DNA of 64,000 bases from Gracilimonas amylolytica (GTDB lineage: Bacteria > Bacteroidota > Rhodothermia > Balneolales > Balneolaceae). The stretch spans positions 62,629 through 126,628 of the forward strand of contig NZ_PQBS01000034.1 of the NCBI RefSeq assembly GCF_002911695.1, read 5' to 3'. The notes beneath the pieces are model-generated. The model saw only the letters and a list, made by a program, of their open reading frames with translations, was not told the origin of the DNA and made no database searches. Position numbers and translations under genes: made by a program. Of this stretch, positions 1 to 9,194 are shown one piece after another (the stretch's first letter is position 1; each line of letters begins with the position of its first letter).

Positions 1-1
1 A

Positions 2-3000
2 GACAGTGAAAGCGGAGGCTTTACCGGGGGTGTTAAAACCATTTTCTTCATGAAAAAATCCACCGGAGAATATGAACTACTGATAGATAGTTTAAATGTT
101 TCACTGATAGATAATTTTTCCATCACTGCCAATATGCACTATCTGAATACAAATGACGGATTTCTGTTAAGAGCGGCAGCCAGTGGAGATTTCACTTTTG
201 GCAATCAAAATGTTTCAGCAGCGGTAGCCGGTAAATTTGCCAACATTGGTGGAGAAATGAGTTATGGATTGTTTGTGGCTGCACAGACAAGTGTGGGTAT
301 CCCGATCGTTCCGGGCGTGATAGAATTAACGGGAGCCGGTGGAGGTTTTTTCTGGAAACCAACTGAGAAGGACCTGGATCTTGTTGTAACAGCTGTTGAA
401 GGTATGGGGCACACGATCATCAAAAAAGACAGGTTTTCGCACAGTGATGATCTGTTATTTGCTGCTCAACTTTTCGGGAGTTTCGGTATCGCAGGCTCAG
501 GCACAGATTATGTGATCGAAGGAAGTACTTTTTTACAGCTTACTGATGAAGGCTTTTATATGGATGCCAGTGGGGTGGTCTTAGGTATGGATGGCACCTC
601 AGAGGCTCCTGCAAATACTTTATTGGAGGGTGGCATGTCACTTGAAGTACAATGGGATCCAAAAATGTTTATTAATGGTACATTCTTTGCGAATGCCAAT
701 GTACCGGCCATACTGACAGGTGATGGTGAAATAGAATATTTTGCTGCAGATAACAACGGAGAAACGGTTTGGGGAATAATGGGTAAGGCTAACTTCTCCA
801 TTTACTCCGGTATCATGACAGGTGGCGGAGAACTCTTAGCTTCAGGTTCGGGTGTACTATTGGAAGTAAATGTTGGCTTTGATGTTGATATTCCGATCCT
901 TGAAGTGAACAGTAATGTGACCGGCTCCATCTGGATGATCGATGATCCGGATTTCAGTATGCCATTTGGGGCCTATGTGGTGTTCAGTGCAGAGGCCTGT
1001 CTCGGTTTTTGTATCACAGCTGATGCTAAAGCTGCTTTTGTAACAAAAAGATCGGGTGGTTTCCAGCTATATGGAGCTGTGAGAGGTTGTGTAGATCTCC
1101 TGATCGATGAAGCCTGTTTATCAGCTTGGGTATCGCTTACAGAATCTAAACTGGATGGTGGATTTGGACAGGGTGATCATAACGATCTGATTGCTCAGGC
1201 TCAGGATCAGAGAGATCAATTCCGGCAGAATATTGAAGCAATGAAAAATAGTATAGAGGATGCTAAAAATGCACTTTCAGAACCACCGGTATTCAGTGGA
1301 CCGGCATACTCAGAAGAGGATGTTTTTAAAGCAGGTGCTAATATCTACTCTCAGGGTTATCAGCAAAGAAGGAGCCTGGCTACCATTATCGAAGATCAGG
1401 TTGAGAATAACCGATACTATTCACAAGGCGGAAACTTGCCAACGTCGTTACAAAATATTCTAACAGATATGATGGTGCGACCAAAAGTGTATAAGCTGTA
1501 TGACTTGTTTACTTCCCGGTCTAATGCCCGACAGGAACTGCAAACGGCAGTCAGTAATGCTGAGACAATTTCTGATGCTGTTACAGATAAGTTGAATAAT
1601 AGTGTTGAAAAAGCTATTGAATTCAGTAATGATGCTGAAACAGCATTCGAAGACATGATGACAATGATGAGCCAATCTCCGGTTTCAAATGTAGTTAAGC
1701 CGAATCCAAGTGAAAATACAACGGATTCAGTTTCCTTTACTGTAAATGAAACAATGGCTGAAAACCAGGCAAACAGCACAGAATCGTTAAGGGAAGAAGT
1801 GGATCAGCTGGATCAACAATTCAGAGAAAGCATTACACAGGTAGAGGAGAATCTCGATGATATGCAGGATATGCTTGCTGCAGAATATAATTTCAACTAC
1901 CGTTCACCTAGTCAGAGTTCACAACTTTCAAGCCTTAATTCTCAGATAAGTGGTGGTAGCAGCAGTACAGAACCCGCTCTTAGTATTACGCCAAGTGTTA
2001 ATGCTCTGGCAAAAGCCTATACAGATGTGTACGAAAAATTTGAAAAGTATTTTGCATTAGAGGCTAATATAAATTGGATGGAATGGGAATGGGCTTATAA
2101 CCTTAGGGAAGAGTACATCAGTAGTAGAAGTAGCATTCAGAATGGAATCGGAACGTTGAATTCACGATTTAATAATCGGTTAAATTCCCGGAATAGTGGC
2201 TCAACCGGATTCAATGCTTTCAGAAACGAAGTCCACAAAGTAGCACAACGTAATCAGGCTATTTTACGCTTCAGTAACTCAAATTTTGATTCCAACTTTC
2301 CTCACCCTGCATCCAGTAGTGCCCCGACTGCAGTAAATGATCTCTATTCTGAGCTATTAAATCCAAATTGTGATGGAAGTGGATTAGATTGTGTTCGTGA
2401 TTCTGTATCAAATATGAATCAGGATTTCTGGTATAACATGCATGTTTTGGGACTTGAAGAACATGGAGATAAATCGGCTCAGATAGTTGTAGATGAGGTG
2501 GTCCCAAATATGAACACGGTTCAAAGTACACTAAGGGAAGGTCACAAGGGAATGACAACTCTGCTTGACTCTTTTTACAGCAATAAAGCACAGTTAACGG
2601 CCATTCTCTATAACATGATAGACAATTATGTGAATTGGAAAGCAGGGATCAATTTTTCTTCAGATGGGGAAACACTAACTACTTCATCTGATACATCGAA
2701 TACAGATTATAGAAGCCGTATACAAGAGTTGTCGAATGACCTGAGGCCTCCTCAAATTTCAGATATATTGGCTGAAACGTCTCGCCATTCTGCAAGTGGA
2801 AGTACAGTTAATTTTAACACGTTCTTCAATGATACTGAGATTTCCTGGTCGGCTACTCATCCCGTAGGGGTTATAGAAAATAGTGTAAACGTCGAACTGA
2901 GTGATCTTGAAAATATGCAGGATATAAATAACACGTCTGTTGCGTTTGGCGACGACAATTACCTGTCATTAGGGGAAGAGACCTCATTGAACATATATCC

Positions 3001-4915
3001 ATTTAAAACGGCATTGGGTACAGGTAACGCTGTAAGTGAAACTAAGATGATAAACCTGGGATTAAGAGTCAGAGGTAATGCCGGTAATACAGCTACTAGA
3101 AGAACTCTGTTCTGGGTAGACGTCGGTCCCGAAGGTATTAACTTTTCTGACTCAGGATTCCTGGGTACAGACGGTGATCCTTCGGTATTGAATGAGGATA
3201 ATACCAAACCGGACAAGCCTGTTATTAAACTGGGAGATATTTATGGAAGTTCTTCCCGGTATGTTTCTATGGGTAAAGGATATTACGGAACTTATGTTTC
3301 AACATACTGGACCAAAGATCCATCCAATCTCACCCTTAAAATTCAAGCTTACGATGCACAATCAGATATCGCTAATTATGAGTATGCAATCGGTACTTCA
3401 AAAGGTGCTACGGATGTGGTTGATTGGACAACCTTACAAGGTACCAGAGAGTTTATATCCGAAATTCCAACTTCCCAGATCACCGGAGAAACTCGGTTAA
3501 TAAATATGAGTGAGGGTGTTTCCTATTATGTAAGTGCAAGAGCTATAAATGGTGAAGGATTAGTCAGCGATGTTACTGAAAGTTCCACAGCTATTAAACT
3601 GGATACAGATAAGCCATCAAAACCGGGTACGGCATATATTACTGCCCCACTGGTTATAACTATGAGTACGTTTGGGTACTCCACTCCTGTAGATCCAATG
3701 GTTACAACAGCACCCGACCTTAACATCAGTAACTCTGATAAAGATGACTGGGAAAATGCTCTGATTCCAGAAATTTCAGCAGCGTGGACCGAATCAAATG
3801 ATTCAGATTCAGGATTGGATAGATACGAATACATTGTATCCACTTCTGAAAATGTTGCAGTAGCTCAGTTTACAGATACGGATAAATATACAACCGATGA
3901 TCTGAATATGACCTACACCGGTGCAATGAAGAGTTCCGTATTAGAAGACTTTGATACGGAAGTATTTGTACACGTGAGAGCTGTAGATGTAGCCGGGAAT
4001 GCGAGCGATATTCATACCATTGGATCAATAAAACCTCGTGACCCAACTCCACCAAAATCCGGAAGAATGAGAGCTAAAGTAAATCCATCGGATGTTAAAC
4101 TGTACTTTACTGAGTTACCATATGACCCCGAAACAGATCTCAATGGAATTCAATACTCAATAGGTACTTCTCCTGGATCTGATGACCTAAGAGCCTGGCC
4201 TGCAGATGGAGAGGTAGATTTTGGATGGAGTCATTATAACAATTATTATTTGTTCAATTCTAATACTCAGTCCTCGGAAACAGTACAACAATCTTCAGGT
4301 GGACTTTACTCCGGTGTTAGTTCAGGTACTACATATATCTCAACAAACATAAATTATGTTTCCAACACTAGTAGCTTGAGTGCCGATTTAACACCTGACA
4401 GATACTTAACATTGTCCAGATCAGAAATTCCTGAAGGTACAAACATATACATCAACTACAGATCTGTAAATGGTAACAATAAGTTTTCCTCTATAAGGTC
4501 AACGGGACCATTAGCAATAGATGAAAGCATCCCAGAAATGCCATCATTGGATGTAACTTATAAAGTATCAAATAACAGGTTGCATATTGAATTAGATGAC
4601 ATTGAAGATCCTGAAACAGGAATAACATCAGTTCGGTATGCCGTATATAAATCAAAAAGCCCTCTTCCATTGAAATCATGGGCTGATTTTGAGACTATAT
4701 ACGGTATTAACCATAGTAGTTTTGATGCAGACAGATATGTGTATTTTTCTGATGGGGAAGTTCCTGACTTTACGGACCTTGTTGTTAAGATCAAGATAAC
4801 TAATGGGGCAGGGATGCAGAGGATCATTAACCGATCATTATCTTATTCAGATTCTTATACAGCCAAGAATTTTCAACCAAGGACAACTTATACGTATCCT
4901 AAAATTGGGTTTTAA
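2..4915 (+). CDS. Giant exported protein with helical core and FN3-like tail (5' end outside window)
   Basis: The reading frame is open from base 2 with no start before it, so the true start lies left of the window; the Met at 50 is internal or at best an alternative. Up to about base 1170 the protein is beta-rich, with glycine-rich strands and two cysteine clusters (around 1000-1010 and 1086-1115). From about 1180 to 2800 it is helix-rich with coiled-coil character and many Gln, Glu and Ser. From about 3210 to the end come four Ig/FN3-like units starting near 3211, 3604, 4036 and 4524. Three of them carry a motif of the type Y-x-I-G-T-S-x-G followed by D and W, common in secreted FN3-like domains. 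The next gene begins 5 bp after the stop, so the two are probably co-transcribed. I do not recognise a family for the whole protein. A cell-surface or secreted structural role is inference. Confidence 0.8.
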   Translation, partial: DSESGGFTGGVKTIFFMKKSTGEYELLIDSLNVSLIDNFSITANMHYLNTNDGFLLRAAASGDFTFGNQNVSAAVAGKFANIGGEMSYGLFVAAQTSVGIPIVPGVIELTGAGGGFFWKPTEKDLDLVVTAVEGMGHTIIKKDRFSHSDDLLFAAQLFGSFGIAGSGTDYVIEGSTFLQLTDEGFYMDASGVVLGMDGTSEAPANTLLEGGMSLEVQWDPKMFINGTFFANANVPAILTGDGEIEYFAADNNGETVWGIMGKANFSIYSGIMTGGGELLASGSGVLLEVNVGFDVDIPILEVNSNVTGSIWMIDDPDFSMPFGAYVVFSAEACLGFCITADAKAAFVTKRSGGFQLYGAVRGCVDLLIDEACLSAWVSLTESKLDGGFGQGDHNDLIAQAQDQRDQFRQNIEAMKNSIEDAKNALSEPPVFSGPAYSEEDVFKAGANIYSQGYQQRRSLATIIEDQVENNRYYSQGGNLPTSLQNILTDMMVRPKVYKLYDLFTSRSNARQELQTAVSNAETISDAVTDKLNNSVEKAIEFSNDAETAFEDMMTMMSQSPVSNVVKPNPSENTTDSVSFTVNETMAENQANSTESLREEVDQLDQQFRESITQVEENLDDMQDMLAAEYNFNYRSPSQSSQLSSLNSQISGGSSSTEPALSITPSVNALAKAYTDVYEKFEKYFALEANINWMEWEWAYNLREEYISSRSSIQNGIGTLNSRFNNRLNSRNSGSTGFNAFRNEVHKVAQRNQAILRFSNSNFDSNFPHPASSSAPTAVNDLYSELLNPNCDGSGLDCVRDSVSNMNQDFWYNMHVLGLEEHGDKSAQIVVDEVVPNMNTVQSTLREGHKGMTTLLDSFYSNKAQLTAILYNMIDNYVNWKAGINFSSDGETLTTSSDTSNTDYRSRIQELSNDLRPPQISDILAETSRHSASGSTVNFNTFFNDTEISWSATHPVGVIENSVNVELSDLENMQDINNTSVAFGDDNYLSLGEETSLNIYPFKTALGTGNAVSETKMINLGLRVRGNAGNTATRRTLFWVDVGPEGINFSDSGFLGTDGDPSVLNEDNTKPDKPVIKLGDIYGSSSRYVSMGKGYYGTYVSTYWTKDPSNLTLKIQAYDAQSDIANYEYAIGTSKGATDVVDWTTLQGTREFISEIPTSQITGETRLINMSEGVSYYVSARAINGEGLVSDVTESSTAIKLDTDKPSKPGTAYITAPLVITMSTFGYSTPVDPMVTTAPDLNISNSDKDDWENALIPEISAAWTESNDSDSGLDRYEYIVSTSENVAVAQFTDTDKYTTDDLNMTYTGAMKSSVLEDFDTEVFVHVRAVDVAGNASDIHTIGSIKPRDPTPPKSGRMRAKVNPSDVKLYFTELPYDPETDLNGIQYSIGTSPGSDDLRAWPADGEVDFGWSHYNNYYLFNSNTQSSETVQQSSGGLYSGVSSGTTYISTNINYVSNTSSLSADLTPDRYLTLSRSEIPEGTNIYINYRSVNGNNKFSSIRSTGPLAIDESIPEMPSLDVTYKVSNNRLHIELDDIEDPETGITSVRYAVYKSKSPLPLKSWADFETIYGINHSSFDADRYVYFSDGEVPDFTDLVVKIKITNGAGMQRIINRSLSYSDSYTAKNFQPRTTYTYPKIGF

Positions 4916-4920
4916 AATAA

Positions 4921-6975
4921 ATGTTTAAAATAGTTTACATGTCATATTTAAGAATTGGGTTAACCTGTTTGTTGATGATTGCATTATCTCTACTTAAAAC
5001 AGGTGAATTGAAGGCTCAGTTAAATAATGATCAACAGATCATCGGTATAGCAAGCGAAGAAGGTCAGGCTTATATCTATCATGCACAGCAAATTCCGCTG
5101 TCTCATGGATATAATGTTTATAGAAGTGAGAATGGAGATAACTGGACCAAATTAAACAGTGAGGTCATTTATCCTGCCCGCGATGGCTATGACCTTGAGT
5201 ACCGTTTGCAGGATCAATTTGAACTGGCACAGCAGTTAACGGGTCGGCAGGATCCACAAGCGGTGTATCTGATGCTGAGAAGCGGTACCGGAGCCGGTAT
5301 CATCGCAAATTTCGCATCACCCGAAATAGCCCAGAATATGGGCCGCTTATACATCGATGAAGATGCTCCCATAGGGGAAGACGTGCACTACCGTTTCGAT
5401 ATCGTGGATGACCTGGAACGTTCAACCGGTCAGGCTATAGAAGGGGAGGTCGATCTCGATGTTGTACAACCACCCGCTCCCACAGAACTTGACGTAACCA
5501 ACCGAGGAAAGTTCGTTGACTTCAACTGGAACTATGTGCCGAATTCTGACCGGGATTCAAGATATGTGATCCGTTTTCAGATCTTTTACAGGGAAACAGG
5601 TGAAGAAAACTGGCTTCCCTTTCATGAACAATTATTGGCAAGAACCACTGGGAACACTGAGTTTAAATTTACCGATGAAGTGCCGGTTCTGGGAGAAGAG
5701 TATGAATTTGTAGTGCATGCCGTAGATTTCACCGGTGCAATTTCTGATGAAAGCAACAGGGTAACTTTAGATGTGGTAGAGAATACGGCTCCGGCTCTTG
5801 TCAGAAACGTTCAGGCTTCCGATCTGGGGAATTACAAAAGTCGTGTCACATGGGCTGTCTCAACGGAATTGGATCTTGGGGGATATCACATATATCGGGC
5901 GAGAGATGACGAGGAGGAATATGACCGAATTACCTCTGAATTATTACCTCCGCTTCAAACAGTTTTTGAGGATTCCGTTACAGAACCGGGACATCAATAC
6001 CGATATAAGATCACAGCTTCAGATACATTGGGTAACGAAAGTGAGCTAAGTAATCCGGCACATATTTATTTTGAAGATGAACGCATTCCTGACCCGATCA
6101 CAGCTGTCGAAGCCACATTGATCGATAATAAAGTTGCCAGGGTTGTCTGGGAGAATGGTGAAGTGCCCGGTGGGCTAAGATCATATCAGGTGCTTCGACG
6201 GGAAAGAGAACGCGGGGCGGAAGGACTTTGGAGTTTATTGAACAGCAATGCCCATACTGAGACATCCTATGAAGACACCGGTTTTGGTGGAACCCGCTTT
6301 GTGGAGGGGACTACGATCGAATATGGGATCGCGATTGTCAGTGAAAATGGCAACATCAGTGATACTGTAAGCACTGCTCTTAAGATCCCAGATATCACGC
6401 CACCGGAAGCACCCGGTTTACTGGAATTAACTATGCAGGAGGCCCGAAGAGTAGGGATCACATGGAATGCATCCTCATCAGGAGATGTAACGAATTATCG
6501 AATTTACAAACGAGAGTTAGATTCCGGTGATAGTGCTGATACCTTGATTACTGAAGTTGGTAAGGGAGACAGGTATTTTAGGGATGAAAATGTACCACTG
6601 CATAAAACCTACATTTACTCGGTTTCAGCCGTTGACTCAGTGGGTAATGAAAGCATTTCTGCTATATCCGATACACTCATCACGCGTAACACCCATGCTC
6701 CTGACAGGGTGCGAAATGTGCAGGCCGTCAAACTGGATGAGGGTGTTGTATTAACCTGGGAAGCCGGTGATGAAACAAAACTGGATGGGTATGTTATCTA
6801 TAGGTCCGGTATTGCAACGGGTGTTTATGAAAAAGTAGGTACAGTGGAATCCTCTACCACAAGGTGGACCGACGGGACAGGAGAAGCCGGTAACTGGTAT
6901 AAGGTCCATGCTATGGATATGACCGGTAGGGAGTCAAGAACGGCCAAAGCCACTCAGGCTGTAGAAAGAAATTGA
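4921..6975 (+). CDS. Secreted fibronectin type III repeat protein
   Basis: A 684-residue protein with an N-terminal signal peptide: a hydrophobic run at residues 9-27 and a likely signal peptidase cut after KAQ near residue 33. An in-frame ATG at 4939 gives an equally good signal peptide and could be the real start. After a first domain containing GYNVYRSENGDNW, further FN3-type domains begin near residues 184, 290, 389, 495 and 591. They show the usual V-x-W strand, the YxIYR/YxVYR motif and the G-x-x-Y-x-Y-x-V-x-A-x-D strand. No enzyme domain or T9SS sorting tail is visible. It lies 5 bp after the giant gene and 60 bp before a TPR protein gene, so an operon is likely. The FN3 assignment is secure; binding or scaffold function outside the cytoplasm is inferred. 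Confidence 0.85.
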   Translation: MFKIVYMSYLRIGLTCLLMIALSLLKTGELKAQLNNDQQIIGIASEEGQAYIYHAQQIPLSHGYNVYRSENGDNWTKLNSEVIYPARDGYDLEYRLQDQFELAQQLTGRQDPQAVYLMLRSGTGAGIIANFASPEIAQNMGRLYIDEDAPIGEDVHYRFDIVDDLERSTGQAIEGEVDLDVVQPPAPTELDVTNRGKFVDFNWNYVPNSDRDSRYVIRFQIFYRETGEENWLPFHEQLLARTTGNTEFKFTDEVPVLGEEYEFVVHAVDFTGAISDESNRVTLDVVENTAPALVRNVQASDLGNYKSRVTWAVSTELDLGGYHIYRARDDEEEYDRITSELLPPLQTVFEDSVTEPGHQYRYKITASDTLGNESELSNPAHIYFEDERIPDPITAVEATLIDNKVARVVWENGEVPGGLRSYQVLRRERERGAEGLWSLLNSNAHTETSYEDTGFGGTRFVEGTTIEYGIAIVSENGNISDTVSTALKIPDITPPEAPGLLELTMQEARRVGITWNASSSGDVTNYRIYKRELDSGDSADTLITEVGKGDRYFRDENVPLHKTYIYSVSAVDSVGNESISAISDTLITRNTHAPDRVRNVQAVKLDEGVVLTWEAGDETKLDGYVIYRSGIATGVYEKVGTVESSTTRWTDGTGEAGNWYKVHAMDMTGRESRTAKATQAVERN

Positions 6976-7035
6976 AGTTCAGGGTTTATTTCAGAATCTT
7001 AGAGTTCGAGTATTTACAGATCTATTAAAGAGGCT

Positions 7036-9069
7036 ATGAGGGCAACCCGAAGTTTATTGAAGTTATTATTGCTGGTTTTCGCGTTCCTATCGGTAACAAC
7101 CTTTCCGGGGTACTCACAGTCGTTTGAACTGTCAGATGGGATCGCTTTATTTCAGAATGGTGAGTTTGAAAAAGCTATTTCCCAACTTGAAAAAGCGGTA
7201 GACAAAGATCCCTATAACACAGAGGGGTATTACTATCTTGCAGCCAGTCAGATGGGTTTGAAGAAATATGAAGCGGTCCTGTCAACTGCAGATAAAGCCT
7301 TGGAGGTGGCACCTGAAAATGTACAGATGCTGATCGTAAAAGCAGAAGCTCTGTACCATCTCGATTACCCCAAAGCCATTCCGGTCTATCAAAAAATAAC
7401 GGAACTTGCCGGACAGAGAGGTGGGGATGTCATCAATAAGAAGCAAGCAGAAGCCTATCTGGGTTATCTGTATAAGCGTAAAGCCAATGATGCCTTTTTA
7501 TCAGGAAATGTGGATGGAGCTGTGCAGGACTATAAACGTGCCAGAAATTTAACACCGGACAGCCTGACGGTTCATAATAATCTGTCTTACATTCTGATAC
7601 AGCAGGAAAGATGGGAGGAGGCTATTGAGGCTCTGGAAATTGGTCTGAATAGATTTCCAACCAGTGAGCAGCTGCTGTTCCTTAAAGGACAGGCTCATCG
7701 GGGGGCAGGTAACAGCGAGGAAATGGTTCAATCATTTAAAGTTTTATACGAACTATATCCTGACAATATAAACTACGGGGTGATCTACGGGCAGGCACTG
7801 ATGGCCACCAATCAGGCAAGAAAGGCCAACGAGCACATGAATCAGCTGATCGAAAAACACCCGGAAAGCGAACCATTGTATGAAACGTTGAAATCAATGA
7901 GTGAGCAGCGCTTTGACATGGGGTCAAAGCGCAATGTCCTGAAGCTTCAGAGAGAAGCTTTTCCGGACAACCGGCTGGTAGCCATGGAACTGGCCGATAC
8001 CCATATTTTGCTTAAAGAATATAAAGAAGCCCGGGAGATCTATGATTCCCTCTACACGGCAAGTCCAACCCCTGATGTGGCTTTACGATCGGCCCGAACT
8101 TGGATCTACGATGGGATCGATGAAGAAGGATTAGAGGTATATCGGCAGCTTGTAAATGAATGGCTGAATAATTTTAAAGTCATCAATGAAACAGCAGTTG
8201 TGCTTAGGTCAGCCGGCCTTGAAGAACCTGCTCTCAGGCTTTTTAAAAATGCTTACGCTATTGAGAAAGACCCCGGAACTGCGATTCATATCATAGAGCT
8301 TGAGGATCAAACCAAAGGTCAGATTCCTGAACATATGATTACCGACTTAAAGCGTTCACCGTATTATGCACTGGGTGAATATTTTGAATTAAGACACCAA
8401 TTATCTGCAACTGAGAGAACTTCAAAAAAGGATCAGTTTGTGTCGTCGATCACAGGGATTTTGGATCTGTATTCAGAATCCACTTCAGCTCTGACCACTC
8501 AAACTGAGCAGGTTCTTGAAGGGGAGGCTTCTCCTACCCCTGAGGTATTACAGGAAAAGCGGTTCACCGAAAAATTAAGTACTTATGTGGATGATTGGTA
8601 TGAATTGCTCAAAAAAAGTTTCAGCTCTGAAAAGCAGGTAGAAATTATTGATGAGGCACTGAACGAATATCCCGGTAGTTCACGCCTGTTGTATTTCAAG
8701 GGAGTGTCGAAGTTAGAATCGGGTAATATAGCAGAAGCGAAATCTACTTTTGAGGATGCCATTCGTAATGGGGCAAGGGATGAGGCTATCTTTATTAAGA
8801 TCGGGGATATCTATGCGGCAGAAGAAGATCCTGATAATGCCATTTTGTTTTATGAAAGAGGTCTTTCCCTGAATAACAGAAATAAAGAAGCTTATCGAAA
8901 GATCATTGCGGTTGCTGAACGGTATAATGTACTCAATGAGGTTTGTGATCGCTGGATGCTGAGGTTTGAGACAGATCCAGACAATAAAACACTGAGAGAT
9001 CATCTCATTTCTGCCTTACACAAAGCCGACCGATTTGAGGACGCCAGGAAAATTATTGAAGATAACTGA
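7036..9069 (+). CDS. Exported TPR-repeat protein
   Basis: A 677-residue protein with a signal peptide (hydrophobic residues 8-22, cut near GYSQS at about 28). TPR repeats start immediately after it: units such as GIALFQNGEFEKAISQLEKA and YYYLAASQMGLKKYEAVLS carry the W/L-G-Y-A-P spacing of TPRs. More degenerate repeats run through the middle, and a clear group returns near residues 560-650 (YFKGVSKLESGNIAEAKSTF). A purine-rich ribosome site (AAAGAGG, 7027-7033) precedes the ATG. TPR proteins mediate protein-protein contacts; here it is probably periplasmic. It sits between an FN3 protein and a TIG-repeat protein, which suggests a helper for assembling or exporting these large neighbours, but that is inference from position only. 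Confidence 0.85.
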   Translation: MRATRSLLKLLLLVFAFLSVTTFPGYSQSFELSDGIALFQNGEFEKAISQLEKAVDKDPYNTEGYYYLAASQMGLKKYEAVLSTADKALEVAPENVQMLIVKAEALYHLDYPKAIPVYQKITELAGQRGGDVINKKQAEAYLGYLYKRKANDAFLSGNVDGAVQDYKRARNLTPDSLTVHNNLSYILIQQERWEEAIEALEIGLNRFPTSEQLLFLKGQAHRGAGNSEEMVQSFKVLYELYPDNINYGVIYGQALMATNQARKANEHMNQLIEKHPESEPLYETLKSMSEQRFDMGSKRNVLKLQREAFPDNRLVAMELADTHILLKEYKEAREIYDSLYTASPTPDVALRSARTWIYDGIDEEGLEVYRQLVNEWLNNFKVINETAVVLRSAGLEEPALRLFKNAYAIEKDPGTAIHIIELEDQTKGQIPEHMITDLKRSPYYALGEYFELRHQLSATERTSKKDQFVSSITGILDLYSESTSALTTQTEQVLEGEASPTPEVLQEKRFTEKLSTYVDDWYELLKKSFSSEKQVEIIDEALNEYPGSSRLLYFKGVSKLESGNIAEAKSTFEDAIRNGARDEAIFIKIGDIYAAEEDPDNAILFYERGLSLNNRNKEAYRKIIAVAERYNVLNEVCDRWMLRFETDPDNKTLRDHLISALHKADRFEDARKIIEDN

Positions 9070-9133
9070 TCTGCTAAAAAACGACTGATCAGGAAAAATT
9101 CAATTATTATGACCTGTTATTGATACCGTTTAC

Positions 9134-9194
9134 GTAAGTATTAAATGAGGGGTAAACCACTTCATTTCCGGAAAACAACGATTCAAATACTTAC
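9134..9194 (+). promoter_or_regulatory. Structured leader with inverted repeats abutting a start codon
   Basis: GTAAGTATT at 9134-9142 pairs with AATACTTAC at 9186-9194, the last base before the ATG of the TIG-repeat gene. Inside it AAATGA (near 9143) pairs with TCATTT (near 9171), giving a nested hairpin. If formed in mRNA this would hold the start region in a stem. No TAnnTTTG promoter was found in this 125-bp gap. Function is inferred from the base pairing only. Confidence 0.35.
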
